Below are positions 51,376 to 60,450 of a DNA stretch of 64,000 nt, piece by piece. The position numbers and the translations under genes were made by a program. Origin of the DNA: Anatilimnocola aggregata. GTDB taxonomy: Bacteria; Planctomycetota; Planctomycetia; Pirellulales; Pirellulaceae. The notes below the pieces were generated by a model. It was not told where the DNA came from. It made no database searches and worked only from the letters and a program-made list of their open reading frames with translations. The stretch's first letter is position 1; the number at the start of each line of letters is the position of its first letter. Location: NCBI RefSeq assembly GCF_007747655.1, contig NZ_CP036274.1, positions 3,472,001 to 3,536,000 of the forward strand, written 5' to 3'.

Positions 51376-52731
51376 CTACGATTTTACACGCTGAATCACA
51401 CTGAGCATCGCATTGCACATGACTGGGCCGGAGTCGGCCGTGAAGGGAAATTGGTTGCAGTACTTGGGCGATTGATAGCCGGCGTAACTCTTGGCGACGA
51501 TATCGTGCGCATCGGGCAAGTAGCCAATCCGCCCGTTGGCATAGCAGGCGAACATTAACGCCGGGACTTCGGCCCGCTGACGAATCTCAATCGCGAACGG
51601 GCTAAAGAATTCGCTGCTATTGGCGACGAGATACAGTTCGCCCACGCGCAGTGCCTGCACTTCGGTGGGGAGTACTTCAGGACGAGTTTCCCAGTCCTGC
51701 AGCATTAACTCGGTCCATTCGAGATGAAAGCGACACATGGCGCGAACCGCTTTCCGTTCGTCGCCGTCGTGACGGCGAACCATGTCGTCGGGCCGGTTCG
51801 TCATCGAGCGGCCAATGGTCTCGCGCCAGCCGCGGATATCGTCGTCGGCCATGCGTCGTTCTGCCTCGCGCCGGTCCGCTTCGATTTCCTCGCGCGTCCA
51901 GCGCCGGGTCGGCAACTCCACCGTTGCTTGTGCGGCGGCCACCGTGGGCTGTTCGCAGTCGTGAGCGGCTCGTAAGGCGTCGCATGCTTCAGCGATCAGT
52001 TTCTCGGCCGGTTCTCGATAGCGATCTGGCGAGATGTATTCGCGGAGGAAGTTCGCATCGCCGCAGGCTCCTTGCACGTAGAGCGCAGTGGAACCTGGGA
52101 ACGCGGCTTCAATTCCGTCGCACACCACTCCCGGAATATCGCGGCTGACGCTCCAGGGCTGCCACTGGGTTGTCAATGTTGGATGCGCGCCATAGTTGGC
52201 GACCATGGCCAACGTGTGACCGGGCTGAGTGACGCGATTGATTCGCAATAGTGTGAGTTGTGAGTCGACCACTCCTGCTGGCCGCGTACGGTTGAAGCTG
52301 ATGCCCGGCACATCGACCTGAGCATGCGCGACGCGTGCGGGTTCGAGCGACTTCCAGGCTAAGATGGCCGCAGTCGCCGCTTGTTGACTGGCCAGATGTT
52401 CGTAGAGCGGATGACACTCACCCACGCCGCGCAGGCCGCCGGCAGCGGGCGCGTTATGGCTGTGCGAACAGGTGAGCATGATCGCGGAGCCGGGAATGCC
52501 GGTCGCGCCGGTGATCAACTCGCGCGTGCGGCGGGTGAAGGCTTCGTCGATCAGCATCAGGTCGAGCGTGATTAGCACGACCGTTTGCTCGCCGTCGGTC
52601 ATGACGAGCGCGGTTGCGAAGAGGGGATCGGCGATTTGTCGCCAGCGCCGTTCGATGTAGTAACCCCAGCCGGTTAACTCCACGCCCCAGAAGGGTGTAA
52701 TCTCGCGACGGGCGACGCCGGCTTGAAACAT
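51376..52731 (-). CDS. Neutral ceramidase-like (alkaline ceramidase N-domain) protein
   Basis: A 451-residue protein related to the neutral/alkaline non-lysosomal ceramidase family. MFQAGVARREITPFWGVELTGW is the usual N-terminus of these bacterial proteins, followed by VVLITLDLMLIDEAFTRRTREL, IMLTCSHSHNAPAAGG (the HxH metal segment), MVANYGAHPTL (metal-binding His) and TALYVQGACGDANFL. No signal peptide is seen, so it is cytoplasmic as written. True ceramidases are longer and have an Ig-like C-terminal domain, absent here, so amide hydrolysis of a different substrate is more likely. ATG 52731 has CAGGAG upstream. Confidence 0.85.
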   Translation of the reverse strand: MFQAGVARREITPFWGVELTGWGYYIERRWRQIADPLFATALVMTDGEQTVVLITLDLMLIDEAFTRRTRELITGATGIPGSAIMLTCSHSHNAPAAGGLRGVGECHPLYEHLASQQAATAAILAWKSLEPARVAHAQVDVPGISFNRTRPAGVVDSQLTLLRINRVTQPGHTLAMVANYGAHPTLTTQWQPWSVSRDIPGVVCDGIEAAFPGSTALYVQGACGDANFLREYISPDRYREPAEKLIAEACDALRAAHDCEQPTVAAAQATVELPTRRWTREEIEADRREAERRMADDDIRGWRETIGRSMTNRPDDMVRRHDGDERKAVRAMCRFHLEWTELMLQDWETRPEVLPTEVQALRVGELYLVANSSEFFSPFAIEIRQRAEVPALMFACYANGRIGYLPDAHDIVAKSYAGYQSPKYCNQFPFTADSGPVMCNAMLSVIQRVKS

Positions 52732-52774
52732 GGCAACTCCTGCTGTGAGAACGAAGGCTTCGCTGGCATTTCGG

Positions 52775-52850
52775 GAGCCGGAAGCGTCAGCGCCCGGAGA
52801 GGTCCGATCCGCGATTCGGTGAAACCTCCGGGCGCTCACGTTTCCGGCTC
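52775..52850. repeat. REP-B palindromic element
   Basis: Inverted 25-base arms at 52775-52799 and 52826-52850 (core CTCCGGGCGCTCACGTTTCC), one transition from the other copies. It lies between the divergent ceramidase-like and enolase-superfamily genes, unlike the other REP-B copies, which are at 3' ends. Confidence 0.85.
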
Positions 52851-52976
52851 AGGAACTTTGCCGCCGTCACTAACGAATCAATTCAATCGAAGGACTACTG
52901 CGGGAAGATGTGCGTCAACTTATACTCGTCGCAGCGAACTGTCACGCATTTCTCGCGAACCAATCGAGCCACTATT

Positions 52977-54095
52977 ATGCGGATTTCCCGTATCGAAGCC
53001 TTGCCGATTCGCATCCCGCTCAAGCCCGAGCGGCGGATGATTTCGGCGCTCGGCAAGCATGATGTCTCCGAATTCACGCTGGTGGTCGTACACACCGATG
53101 ACGGTCTGTTCGGACTGGGCGAAGCCACAGTCACGCCGCGATGGAGCGGCGAAACGGCCCGCGGTGCGCAAACGCTCATCGAACACGTTTTCACTCCCGT
53201 GTTATTGGGTTGCGATCCGTGCGATATCGAAGCCATCGATGCGCGGCTCGATGCGGTGGCCGTCGATAACTGGTTCGCGAAAGCGGCGATCGAAATGGCC
53301 TGCTGGGATCTGGCCGGTAAAGCGGCGAACAAGCCGGTGTACGAATTGCTCGGGGGTGCGTGTCGCCCGCTGACGATTCGCAATCGCTTTTCGCTGGGTG
53401 CTTATACGACGGAAGTGATTCAGCCGCGGGCTGTCGCGCTGGTCGCAGCGGGTTTCGATACGCTCAAAGTGAAAGTGGGAACCGATCCAGTAGCGGATGT
53501 GGTGCGGGTCCGTGCTGTCCGCGAAGTGATCGGGCCGAACATCAAGCTGACCATCGACGCCAACGGCGGTTGGAACGAAGCCCAGGCGCTCGATTGCCTC
53601 GCCAAACTGGCCGACTGCAACTTGACGCTCGTCGAGCAACCCCTGCCGCGCGGTAACTACTCGGGGCTCAAGCGACTGCGAGAACGAACGGGGCAGAAAA
53701 TTCTCGCCGATGAAAGTTGCTTTGACGAAGTCGAAGCCCGCGAGTTGATCGAGCAAGGTTGCTGCGATGCGATCAGCCTGTATCCGGGCAAGCAAGGCGG
53801 CATTCGCAGGTCGATTCGCATTGCGAACCTGGCCGCCGAGCACCAGATTCCCTGCTCCATCGGCTCGAATCTGGAATGGGACGTGGGTGCTGCCGCGATG
53901 CTCCATTTCATCGTGGCCACACCGAACATGCAGGTCGAACTGTATCCCGGCGATTGCCTTGGCCCGTTCTATCACGAGGTTTCGCTGGCCAAGAATCCGC
54001 TGCACATCTCCGGGCCCTTCACGACGATCAACTCGGGCCCCGGTTTAGGAATCGAACTCGATTTTGATGTCGTCGAGAAGCATCGCATTCGGTAA
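52977..54095 (+). CDS. Enolase superfamily, dipeptide epimerase/muconate cycloisomerase subgroup
   Basis: A 372-residue protein. The barrel carries the lysine pair TLKVKVG (KxK), and metal ligands LTIDANGGW (Asp), LVEQPLPR (Glu) and ILADESCF (Asp). The second catalytic Lys is in LYPGKQGGIRRS. This K-x-K/D-E-D/K set is that of the muconate lactonising subgroup (dipeptide epimerases, N-succinylamino-acid racemases, o-succinylbenzoate synthase). The capping domain has LPIRIPLKPERRMISALGKHD and DGLFGLGEATVTPRWSGE. Close to a desuccinylase-family gene, an N-acyl-amino-acid racemase role is attractive but unproven. ATG 52977; the gene is not directly co-transcribed with 50141. Confidence 0.9.
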   Translation: MRISRIEALPIRIPLKPERRMISALGKHDVSEFTLVVVHTDDGLFGLGEATVTPRWSGETARGAQTLIEHVFTPVLLGCDPCDIEAIDARLDAVAVDNWFAKAAIEMACWDLAGKAANKPVYELLGGACRPLTIRNRFSLGAYTTEVIQPRAVALVAAGFDTLKVKVGTDPVADVVRVRAVREVIGPNIKLTIDANGGWNEAQALDCLAKLADCNLTLVEQPLPRGNYSGLKRLRERTGQKILADESCFDEVEARELIEQGCCDAISLYPGKQGGIRRSIRIANLAAEHQIPCSIGSNLEWDVGAAAMLHFIVATPNMQVELYPGDCLGPFYHEVSLAKNPLHISGPFTTINSGPGLGIELDFDVVEKHRIR

Positions 54096-54117
54096 GGCAG
54101 GATTGTGCGATGTCTTA

Positions 54118-54215
54118 GGTAGCCCGACGCGTCAGCGAGGGAGCTATTCTGATTTCCGGTTCTGTTGCAATGAACCGCTGTTTGTGATTTCCCCTCGCTG
54201 ACGCTTTGGGCTACC
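54118..54215. repeat. REP-C palindromic element
   Basis: GGTAGCCCGACGCGTCAGCG (left arm 54118-54141) and CGCTGACGCTTTGGGCTACC (within right arm 54191-54215) form an inverted repeat of about 24 bases. It lies between convergent genes (enolase-superfamily and MFS) and recurs at 56555-56730. Confidence 0.82.
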
Positions 54216-54225
54216 CAAAGAGGGA

Positions 54226-55629
54226 CTACTTCGCTGCCGCCACGTTTTCGAGCGACTTCGTACAGTCGACCATCAACCAGCAGAGGCCACTGGCGAGGTA
54301 CATGCCAGCCAAGAGATAGAAGAGTGGATCCCAACTGGTGATTTTGGTCAGCTTGTCGTCGACCAGCACTTCGCGCGTGAAGACATCGAGCAGGCGACCA
54401 AAGACGAGGGGCATCACCACGCCGCCGACAGTGCCACTGGTGTTAATGATGCTAAAGACGGTCGCGCTATACCGGCCACCCATATCGGTGCAGGTGCCCC
54501 AAACCGTGGGCTGGCTCCAGTCGCCAAAAAACTTCGCGAACATCAGCATGAACGCCGCGACCGTCGCCGATTCTTGCTGTGTAACGGTGAGGAGCATGAG
54601 GCAGCCGACGACCTTGCCAACGAAGCCCACTCCCGAACGTCCCCAGCGGCGACTGCCGGAAAGGTGGATCGAAACTTCGTTAAGCGCACCGCCGGCCAGT
54701 CCGCCTAGCGCGCCACCGATTAAAGGGAGTGCTGCCAGGATGCCCGTTTGCGAAAGATCGAGCCCGCGCGATTGGAGAAAGTACTTGCCGATGAGCGAGA
54801 CGAAAGCGACATCGGAGCCCGCATCGCAAAACTGCTGACAAATGAACCAGCGCAAGCTAGTGCTGCGGAGCGCGTTGCCCCAGGGGAGCATTGCGGGTTG
54901 AGTGGCGGCATTGGCCGGTGTGAGTTCTTCCGGCCCGCGAATGATTATTCGTTCGGCCTCATTCACGCGGGCATCGGCGGCTGGTGAATCGCCGTAGCCG
55001 AGCCAAAAGAGAAGGCCGTAAAGCAAACCGACGGCACTGAGGATGAGCAGGCCAGTTTGCCAACTCAGCCCCAGCCAGCCCATCATGATCGTGCCGAAAA
55101 TGATGGACGAAAGTGCCGCGCCGCTTCGTCCCGCGGTCGAGGCGATCAAGCCTTGCAGTGCGGTGCGTCCCACGGGAGAGAACCAGACCTTCGATGCTTT
55201 CGTGAGTGCTGGATAGCAACCCGCTTGCGCGGCACCGAAGAGTAACCTTGCGCCGCCAATCAGCACAATCACCATCGTCAGGTTGCCGGTCGACGAGCCT
55301 CCACCCAGCAGCCACGAAACGCCGACCAGCGCGGCCATCGCCAGCGACCAAAACAGAATGCTGAAGGTCAGAAACCAGCGCGGGCCGAAGCGGTCGATGA
55401 TCATGCCGCTGGGAATCTGCCCGGCGGCATAGGTGTAGTAGAAGAGCGAAAAAAGAAACTCAGTCTGGCTATGACTGAGGTTGAACTGACCCTGCAACTT
55501 GGGATTGACGAAGTTCCACGTGTAGCGATGCAAATAGAGCAGGAACGAAGCCCCGCACGAGAGAAGCAGAATTAGCCAGCGAACACGGGTGGGTTGTGGT
55601 GGTGGCTCGGCAGACGTTGTTTCGTCCAT
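54226..55629 (-). CDS. Major facilitator superfamily transporter (anion:cation symporter type)
   Basis: A 467-residue MFS transporter with about 12 transmembrane helices. The first cytoplasmic-loop motif region is AGQIPSGMIIDRFGPRWFLTFSILFWSLAMA, and the N-terminal helix contains SFLLYLHRYTWNFVNPKLQGQF, a typical ACS-family (sugar acid, phthalate) start. PALTKASKVWFSPVGRTALQGLI is also characteristic. It is near sugar-acid/aldolase genes on either side, so uptake of a sugar acid or related carboxylate is likely (inference). The start ATG 55629 (MDETTSAEPPPQPTRV) is taken because upstream residues do not look like MFS sequence. Confidence 0.92.
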   Translation of the reverse strand: MDETTSAEPPPQPTRVRWLILLLSCGASFLLYLHRYTWNFVNPKLQGQFNLSHSQTEFLFSLFYYTYAAGQIPSGMIIDRFGPRWFLTFSILFWSLAMAALVGVSWLLGGGSSTGNLTMVIVLIGGARLLFGAAQAGCYPALTKASKVWFSPVGRTALQGLIASTAGRSGAALSSIIFGTIMMGWLGLSWQTGLLILSAVGLLYGLLFWLGYGDSPAADARVNEAERIIIRGPEELTPANAATQPAMLPWGNALRSTSLRWFICQQFCDAGSDVAFVSLIGKYFLQSRGLDLSQTGILAALPLIGGALGGLAGGALNEVSIHLSGSRRWGRSGVGFVGKVVGCLMLLTVTQQESATVAAFMLMFAKFFGDWSQPTVWGTCTDMGGRYSATVFSIINTSGTVGGVVMPLVFGRLLDVFTREVLVDDKLTKITSWDPLFYLLAGMYLASGLCWLMVDCTKSLENVAAAK

Positions 55630-55762
55630 GAGGCAGGTTTTCGCAAGCGGGTTTTCGCGGTCAAGGTGCTGGCAGCGGGTGAGCGGCTCCCCCAGAATAC
55701 GCTTTCCCTTCACGCGATCAAGAAGAACCTCGTTCGATTCGCAACCTCTGCCGAAAGAAATC

Positions 55763-56533
55763 ATGAACGCAAAACTGCTCAAAGAAAAAATGCTGCGCGG
55801 CGAAACGGTCTATGGCACCATGATCCAGCATGCGACCAACCCGGCACTCGTCGACTTTCTGCCGCCCGGCGCGCTCGACTTCGTCATCTTCACTGCCGAA
55901 CACAATGCGCTCGACATCGCCGATTTCCTCCCGCTGCGTTACGCTTTGGCCGCGAAAGGGATTGTCTCGCTCGCCCGCACTCATAGCCGCGATCCCGACG
56001 ATGTCTCCAAGGTGTGTGACAGCTACGACGGAGTCGTGGTGCCGTATGTCGAAGATGTCGCCCACGCCAAGCGCCTGGCAGCTGCTGCCGTCTATCGCCC
56101 GCTGAAGGGGGCGGCGCTCGAGCGGGTGTTGAAGGATGATAAGTGGCCGAATGCGCGGACGAAGCAATATTGCTTTGAAGAACGCTGCGCCAATACGCTG
56201 TTTATTCCGATGATCGAGTCGGTCGAAGCAGTCGACAATCTCGAAGAGATTTGCTCGATCCCCGGTGTGAACGCCGTCTTCGTCGGTCCGAACGATCTCA
56301 CCACGAGCATGGGCATTCCCAACGAATACGATCATCCCGACTTCGTCGCCATGATGAAGCGAATTATCGAGATCGCTGACCGCAAGCACGTTCCCGCCGG
56401 CAGTTGGTTCGGCACGGTCGAGCAGCAACAACGGACCATGAAGCAAGGTGGGCGGTTCGTTGTTTACTCGAACGACTCCTCGATGATGAAAGACGCGATT
56501 CAGTTAGCGTTCGGACAGATGAGAAAGGCGTAA
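55763..56533 (+). CDS. HpcH/HpaI family class II aldolase
   Basis: A 256-residue aldolase of the HpcH/HpaI family (2-keto-3-deoxy-acid or 4-hydroxy-2-oxo-acid aldolases). The signature strands are GTMIQHATNPALVDFLPPGALDFVIFTAEHNALD, LARTHSRDPDDVSKVCDSYDGVVVPYVED, LFIPMIESVEAVDNLEEICSIPGVNAVFVGPNDLTTSMGIP, with Glu and Asp metal ligands (MIES, GPNDL), and GRFVVYSNDSSMM. It cleaves a 2-keto-3-deoxy sugar acid to pyruvate and an aldehyde. It is divergently transcribed from the MFS transporter (133-base gap), a common arrangement for sugar-acid uptake and breakdown. ATG 55763. Confidence 0.92.
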   Translation: MNAKLLKEKMLRGETVYGTMIQHATNPALVDFLPPGALDFVIFTAEHNALDIADFLPLRYALAAKGIVSLARTHSRDPDDVSKVCDSYDGVVVPYVEDVAHAKRLAAAAVYRPLKGAALERVLKDDKWPNARTKQYCFEERCANTLFIPMIESVEAVDNLEEICSIPGVNAVFVGPNDLTTSMGIPNEYDHPDFVAMMKRIIEIADRKHVPAGSWFGTVEQQQRTMKQGGRFVVYSNDSSMMKDAIQLAFGQMRKA

Positions 56534-56554
56534 CGCGAGTTCGCCGTTCTTACA

Positions 56555-56730
56555 TAGCCCGACGCGTGAGCGAGGGGACATTCGAATGGATTGTTCGCAG
56601 CGAGTGAACGTAAACTCAGGAAATCCCCTCGCTGACGCGTCGGCGAAGTGGGAGATCGTCGATATTCTTGGTTACGAAGCAGCGACGTGAAAGTCGGTTA
56701 GTGCCGTCCCCTCGCTGACGCGTCGGGCTA
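56555..56730. repeat. REP-C element with two right arms
   Basis: The left arm TAGCCCGACGCGTGAGCGAG (from 56555) is matched by two downstream copies of CCCCTCGCTGACGCGTCGG, at 56625-56643 and 56708-56726. The second ends 14 bases from the DUF1552 gene's stop codon. Same family as 54118-54215. Confidence 0.82.
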
Positions 56731-56743
56731 AGTGGGAGGGATG

Positions 56744-58030
56744 TTACGCCAACTCAAACCCCGGTATGGTGCCGGTGCTGGAACCGAACGAATCGATGTC
56801 GAGGCCTAGGCGCTGGAGCATCTGGACGTAGAGATTGCTGAGGGGCGGGTTCTTTTTGGGGTCGAAAGCCAGGTGCTGGCCATGGCGATAGCCGCCGCCA
56901 GCAACAACGATTGGCATGTTGATGTTGCTGTGGCTGCTGGCGTTGCCGAGGTTGCTGCCGAAGAGAATGGTGGTGTGGTTGAGCAAGTTGCCGCCAACTT
57001 CGGGCGTGGCTCTGAGCTTGGCGAGCAACTCGCCGAAGAGCTTCATTTGTTCGAGTTCGATAATCTTGAGTTCGGCTAGCTTCGCGGGATCTTGCCCGTG
57101 ATGCGACAGGTTGTGCCAGTCTTGAGAGACCCCTTCGATCTTCGGCACTGCGTTCATGCCGGAGAAAGCGAACGTGATGAAGCGTGTCGAGTCGGTCTTG
57201 AACGCAAGGCACATCAGGTCGACCATCAGGCGTACCTTCGCGGCCACTTCCTTGTTGTCGGTCACATCGACTGGAATCTTCGCCTCGACTGCGGGCTTCG
57301 GTTGTTTGGCCCACGCTTGTGCTTTTTGCAGACGCAGTTCCACATCGCGGACGGCGGCAAAATACTCGGCCAGCTTTTCGCGGTCTTGTTTGCCTAAGCC
57401 TCGCTCAAGCGCGTGGGCTTCCGCCAGCACGGTATCGATCACGCTTTCGCCCTGCGAAAGACGGTCGACCTGCGAGCGGACTTCGGCAGGCGTTCCTTCG
57501 ACGAACATCTTCTTAAAGACGGTCGAGGGACGATCCTGAGCGGGAATGGCCACACCATTGCGCGTGTGCGAGAGCCCGCGGCTGGAGGATGACGACAAAA
57601 CCAGCGACGAGAAGCGAGTATCGGGGGCCAACCGCTCGACGGCGAACTGATCGAGCGAGATTGTGTTTTTGAAACTATCGGAGCGAGGATGAGGCGCGGC
57701 CGTCAGGTACGAAGCTTCGGCCGAGTGACCCCCATCGACATCGGGGTGCGAGAGCCCGGAGAAGACGGTGTAGTCGTTACGAAAATCCTTAATGACGTCG
57801 AGATAAGGAGACGGCTCGTACTCTTTGCCGGTCTGCTTGGGAAACAGATTCTCGGTGTGCAGGCCGAGGGTCGTATTGATGCAAAGAAGCCTGCGGGGAG
57901 CCTCTTTGGGCTGCTTCGCGTCGGCGGCTTGGGCGACGCGGCGGAGAATCGTCTGCTCAAAAATCGGCAGTGCCAGGAGAGCGCCAGCACCACGCAGGAA
58001 CAAGCGGCGGGAATGTCTCGATTCGAGCAT
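56744..58030 (-). CDS. DUF1552 family protein, Tat-exported
   Basis: A 428-residue member of DUF1552, a family almost confined to Planctomycetota and relatives. The signal is twin-arginine-like (SRRLFLRGAGALLALPIFE). Family segments are RRLLCINTTLGLHTENLFP, NDYTVFSGLSHPDVDGGHSA, DLMCLAFKTDSTRFITFAFSG, HNLSHHGQDPAKLAELKIIE and NTTILFGSNLGNASSHSNINMPIVVAGGGYRHGQHL, the last resembling the sulfatase/phosphatase-like metal-binding end of DUF1501 proteins. It pairs with the upstream DUF1592-type cytochrome gene (51-base gap), the usual operon. The function is unknown but is thought to involve surface or periplasmic redox or polysaccharide degradation. Confidence 0.93.
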   Translation of the reverse strand: MLESRHSRRLFLRGAGALLALPIFEQTILRRVAQAADAKQPKEAPRRLLCINTTLGLHTENLFPKQTGKEYEPSPYLDVIKDFRNDYTVFSGLSHPDVDGGHSAEASYLTAAPHPRSDSFKNTISLDQFAVERLAPDTRFSSLVLSSSSSRGLSHTRNGVAIPAQDRPSTVFKKMFVEGTPAEVRSQVDRLSQGESVIDTVLAEAHALERGLGKQDREKLAEYFAAVRDVELRLQKAQAWAKQPKPAVEAKIPVDVTDNKEVAAKVRLMVDLMCLAFKTDSTRFITFAFSGMNAVPKIEGVSQDWHNLSHHGQDPAKLAELKIIELEQMKLFGELLAKLRATPEVGGNLLNHTTILFGSNLGNASSHSNINMPIVVAGGGYRHGQHLAFDPKKNPPLSNLYVQMLQRLGLDIDSFGSSTGTIPGFELA

Positions 58031-58080
58031 AGGAGTAGTCTTCCGTGGCAGATGTAGTTTTTTTGAGCGGTTTGTGGACG

Positions 58081-60450
58081 TTACTTATTGCGGAACAGTT
58101 CGCTGAGGACGACGGCGTGCACGAGCGAGCGGAGGCCGTACTTCTGATCTTTGACTTTAGCGACGACGCGCTCGATCTCGGGCTGATCGCCATATTGTAA
58201 GCCGCCGCCGGTGGCGTAGACCATCAGTTTTTGCGTTACCGCCCGCGCGACCTGATCGGGGTCGGCCAGCAGCAGTTGTTTGAACTCGGCGAGGTCGGCG
58301 AACTTGCGGCCATCTTTCAAGGCGTCCCCTGCTTCGACCTTTGGTCCCCAGCCGTAATTGGGGCGGGCCAGGAACTTGGCATAGCTGACGTCGGGGACTT
58401 TCACTTTTTCTCGCGTGCCGATGGCGCGATAGTTGTCACGATAGCCGCCGATAACGTCGTAACTCTCCAAGGCGAAGCCCGGGGGATCGATCTCGGCATG
58501 ACAAGACCGGCAACTTTCAATATCGCGATGCTTGGCCAGTTAATCGCGAATGGTCACCGCGCCGCGAATGTCAGGCTCGATGGCCGGCACGCTCGCCGGT
58601 GGTGGTTTGGCCGCTTGTCCCATGATGCGGTCGAGGACCCATACGCCGCGCAGCACGGGCGAAGTAGTTGTACCGTTAGCGGTGACCTTGAGAATGCTGG
58701 CGTGCGTGAGAACCCCGCCTCGATGATGCTCGGGTGCGAGGGGGACCCGGCGCATTTCGACGCCGTCTACATCCTGAATGTTGTAGTGCCGCGCGAGGCG
58801 ACCATTGAGGATCGCAAAATCGGAGTCGATGAAGTTGAGGACCGGCAGGTCATTCTTCAGCAGTTCGTCGAAGAACAACTCCGTTTCGCGCACCATCGAC
58901 CATTTCAGCAGTTCATCGTACTCGGGATAGAGTTGCCCATCGGGGGTCGTGAAGTCGATCTCACGCAAGCTCAGCCATTGGCCGGTAAAGTTCTCGACGA
59001 ATCGCTGTCCCTTGGGGTGAGTGAGCAAGCGTTCGGTTTGAGCGCGGAGAACTTCGGGCTTGCGCAGTTCGCCTTTGGCAGCCAGGCGGAACAAGTCGTC
59101 GTCGGGAAGGCTGCTCCACAAAAAGTAGGAGAGGCGCGAGGCAAGCGCGAAGTCATCGAGTGGTCCCGCGGGCTCTTGCAGGTAGAGGAACCGAGGCGAG
59201 CAGAGGATTGCCTTGATGCCGAGCCGCAGCGACTCGTCGTACGGTTTGCCAGCTTCGAGTGAGTTCTTCACCAGCGTTAAATAGGGTTGCAAATCGGTGG
59301 GCGTAGTGGGACGACGAAAGGCGCGGGGCAGTATGCGACTTAACGTCTTGGTGGCGTCTTCAATGGTTCCTTGCTTGGGGTCGATGTCGCCGTACATCCG
59401 CCGATAGCTTTCGGTCGGCCAGGTTTCGGGCAACGGACCTTCGAATTCAACGCCGCGAATGTTGATCGATGGGCCGGGATAATCGCTGAAGGCATCGCTT
59501 TTGACAAAGGCCCGCGGGAGTGCGACGGGTTCGACCTTGATCGTCTCGCGCGGAGCGAGACGCAAGACGAGTTCAATCGTCTGATGCTCCCCCTGATGCA
59601 AGTCGTAATACCCCACGCGGCGCGCGGAGCCAGCGGCTGTGTTGAAGTTGCCGGCAAGGACGGCCAAGGTAAGAGGCTTGTCCGATTGATGAGCTCGGGC
59701 TGTGATTTTGCAACGATAGAGTCCGGGCTCCTTGGGGCGGAACTTCGAAATGTGCGTGGGATTGCCGTCGGAGCGGAAGAGGTAGGTATCGTCACCTTCA
59801 AAGACACAGCCGCGGAAATAGGAAGGAATGCAATCTTTGAGAAGATGCTTTTCGATTGCCGGGGGCGCTTTGGTGAGCGGCAGCACAGCAGCGGTGAAGA
59901 CGGCGTCGGCTGCTTCCAAATATTGTTCGATCAAGACGGGTGAGACATTCAGTGCGGAGCCGACATTGTCGAAGCCGAAAGCGATGGTGTCTTCGGGCAA
60001 CAGTTCTTTCACGGCCACATCGACGGCGAACAAATCGCGGACGGTGTTTTCGTACTCTGTGCGGTTCAAACGCCGCAAGACCACACGCCCTTCGGCCCGC
60101 TTGGCCAGCGCGGCAGCATCGAGCCGGGCAGAGAGGCGGCGAATGACGGCGGTTACATCAGCGGCAGGTGGCCGCGGCTCTTTTTCGGGTGGCATATCCC
60201 CCGCGCGCAGCCGACCGACGATATTTTGCCAGCGCTCAAAAATTTGCGCGTCGGCCAAATCGGCACCGAGTTGATCCAGCCGCAATTCCCCTTCGCTCTT
60301 TTTGTCGTTGTGGCAACGATTGCAGTGCTGTGCGAAGAAGGTGCTGACGTGCTGGTCGAGCGGTTCCGCCGCGCGGGCTGGGCGCACGGCGGCGATTCCC
60401 AACTGAGCAATGACTATTAATGCAATGAAGTTATCGAGCCTGCCAATCAT
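58081..60450 (-). pseudogene. DUF1587/DUF1592/DUF1588/DUF1585 planctomycete cytochrome, split by in-frame TAA
   Basis: Reading from ATG 60450 with signal MIGRLDNFIALIVIAQLGIA, the protein has a first haem/Cys motif (HCNRCHNDKKSEGE), DUF1587 (RRLNRTEYENTVRDLFAVD), a carbohydrate-binding-like region (GLYRCKITARAHQSDKPLTL), DUF1592 (ASRLSYFLWSSLPDDDLFRL) and DUF1588 (LTHASILKVTANGTTTSPVLRGVWVLDRIMG). At 58540-58542 the frame hits TAA after GAVTIRD; without any shift it continues LAKHRDIESCRSCHAEIDPPGFALESYD and on to DUF1585 (LLADPDQVARAVTQKLMVYATGGG), ending 58081. A CAA-to-TAA change (RDQLAKH in relatives) explains it. The CRSCH haem site and DUF1585 would be lost. TTG 60489 is an alternative start. 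The full frame is 789 codons. Confidence 0.85.
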
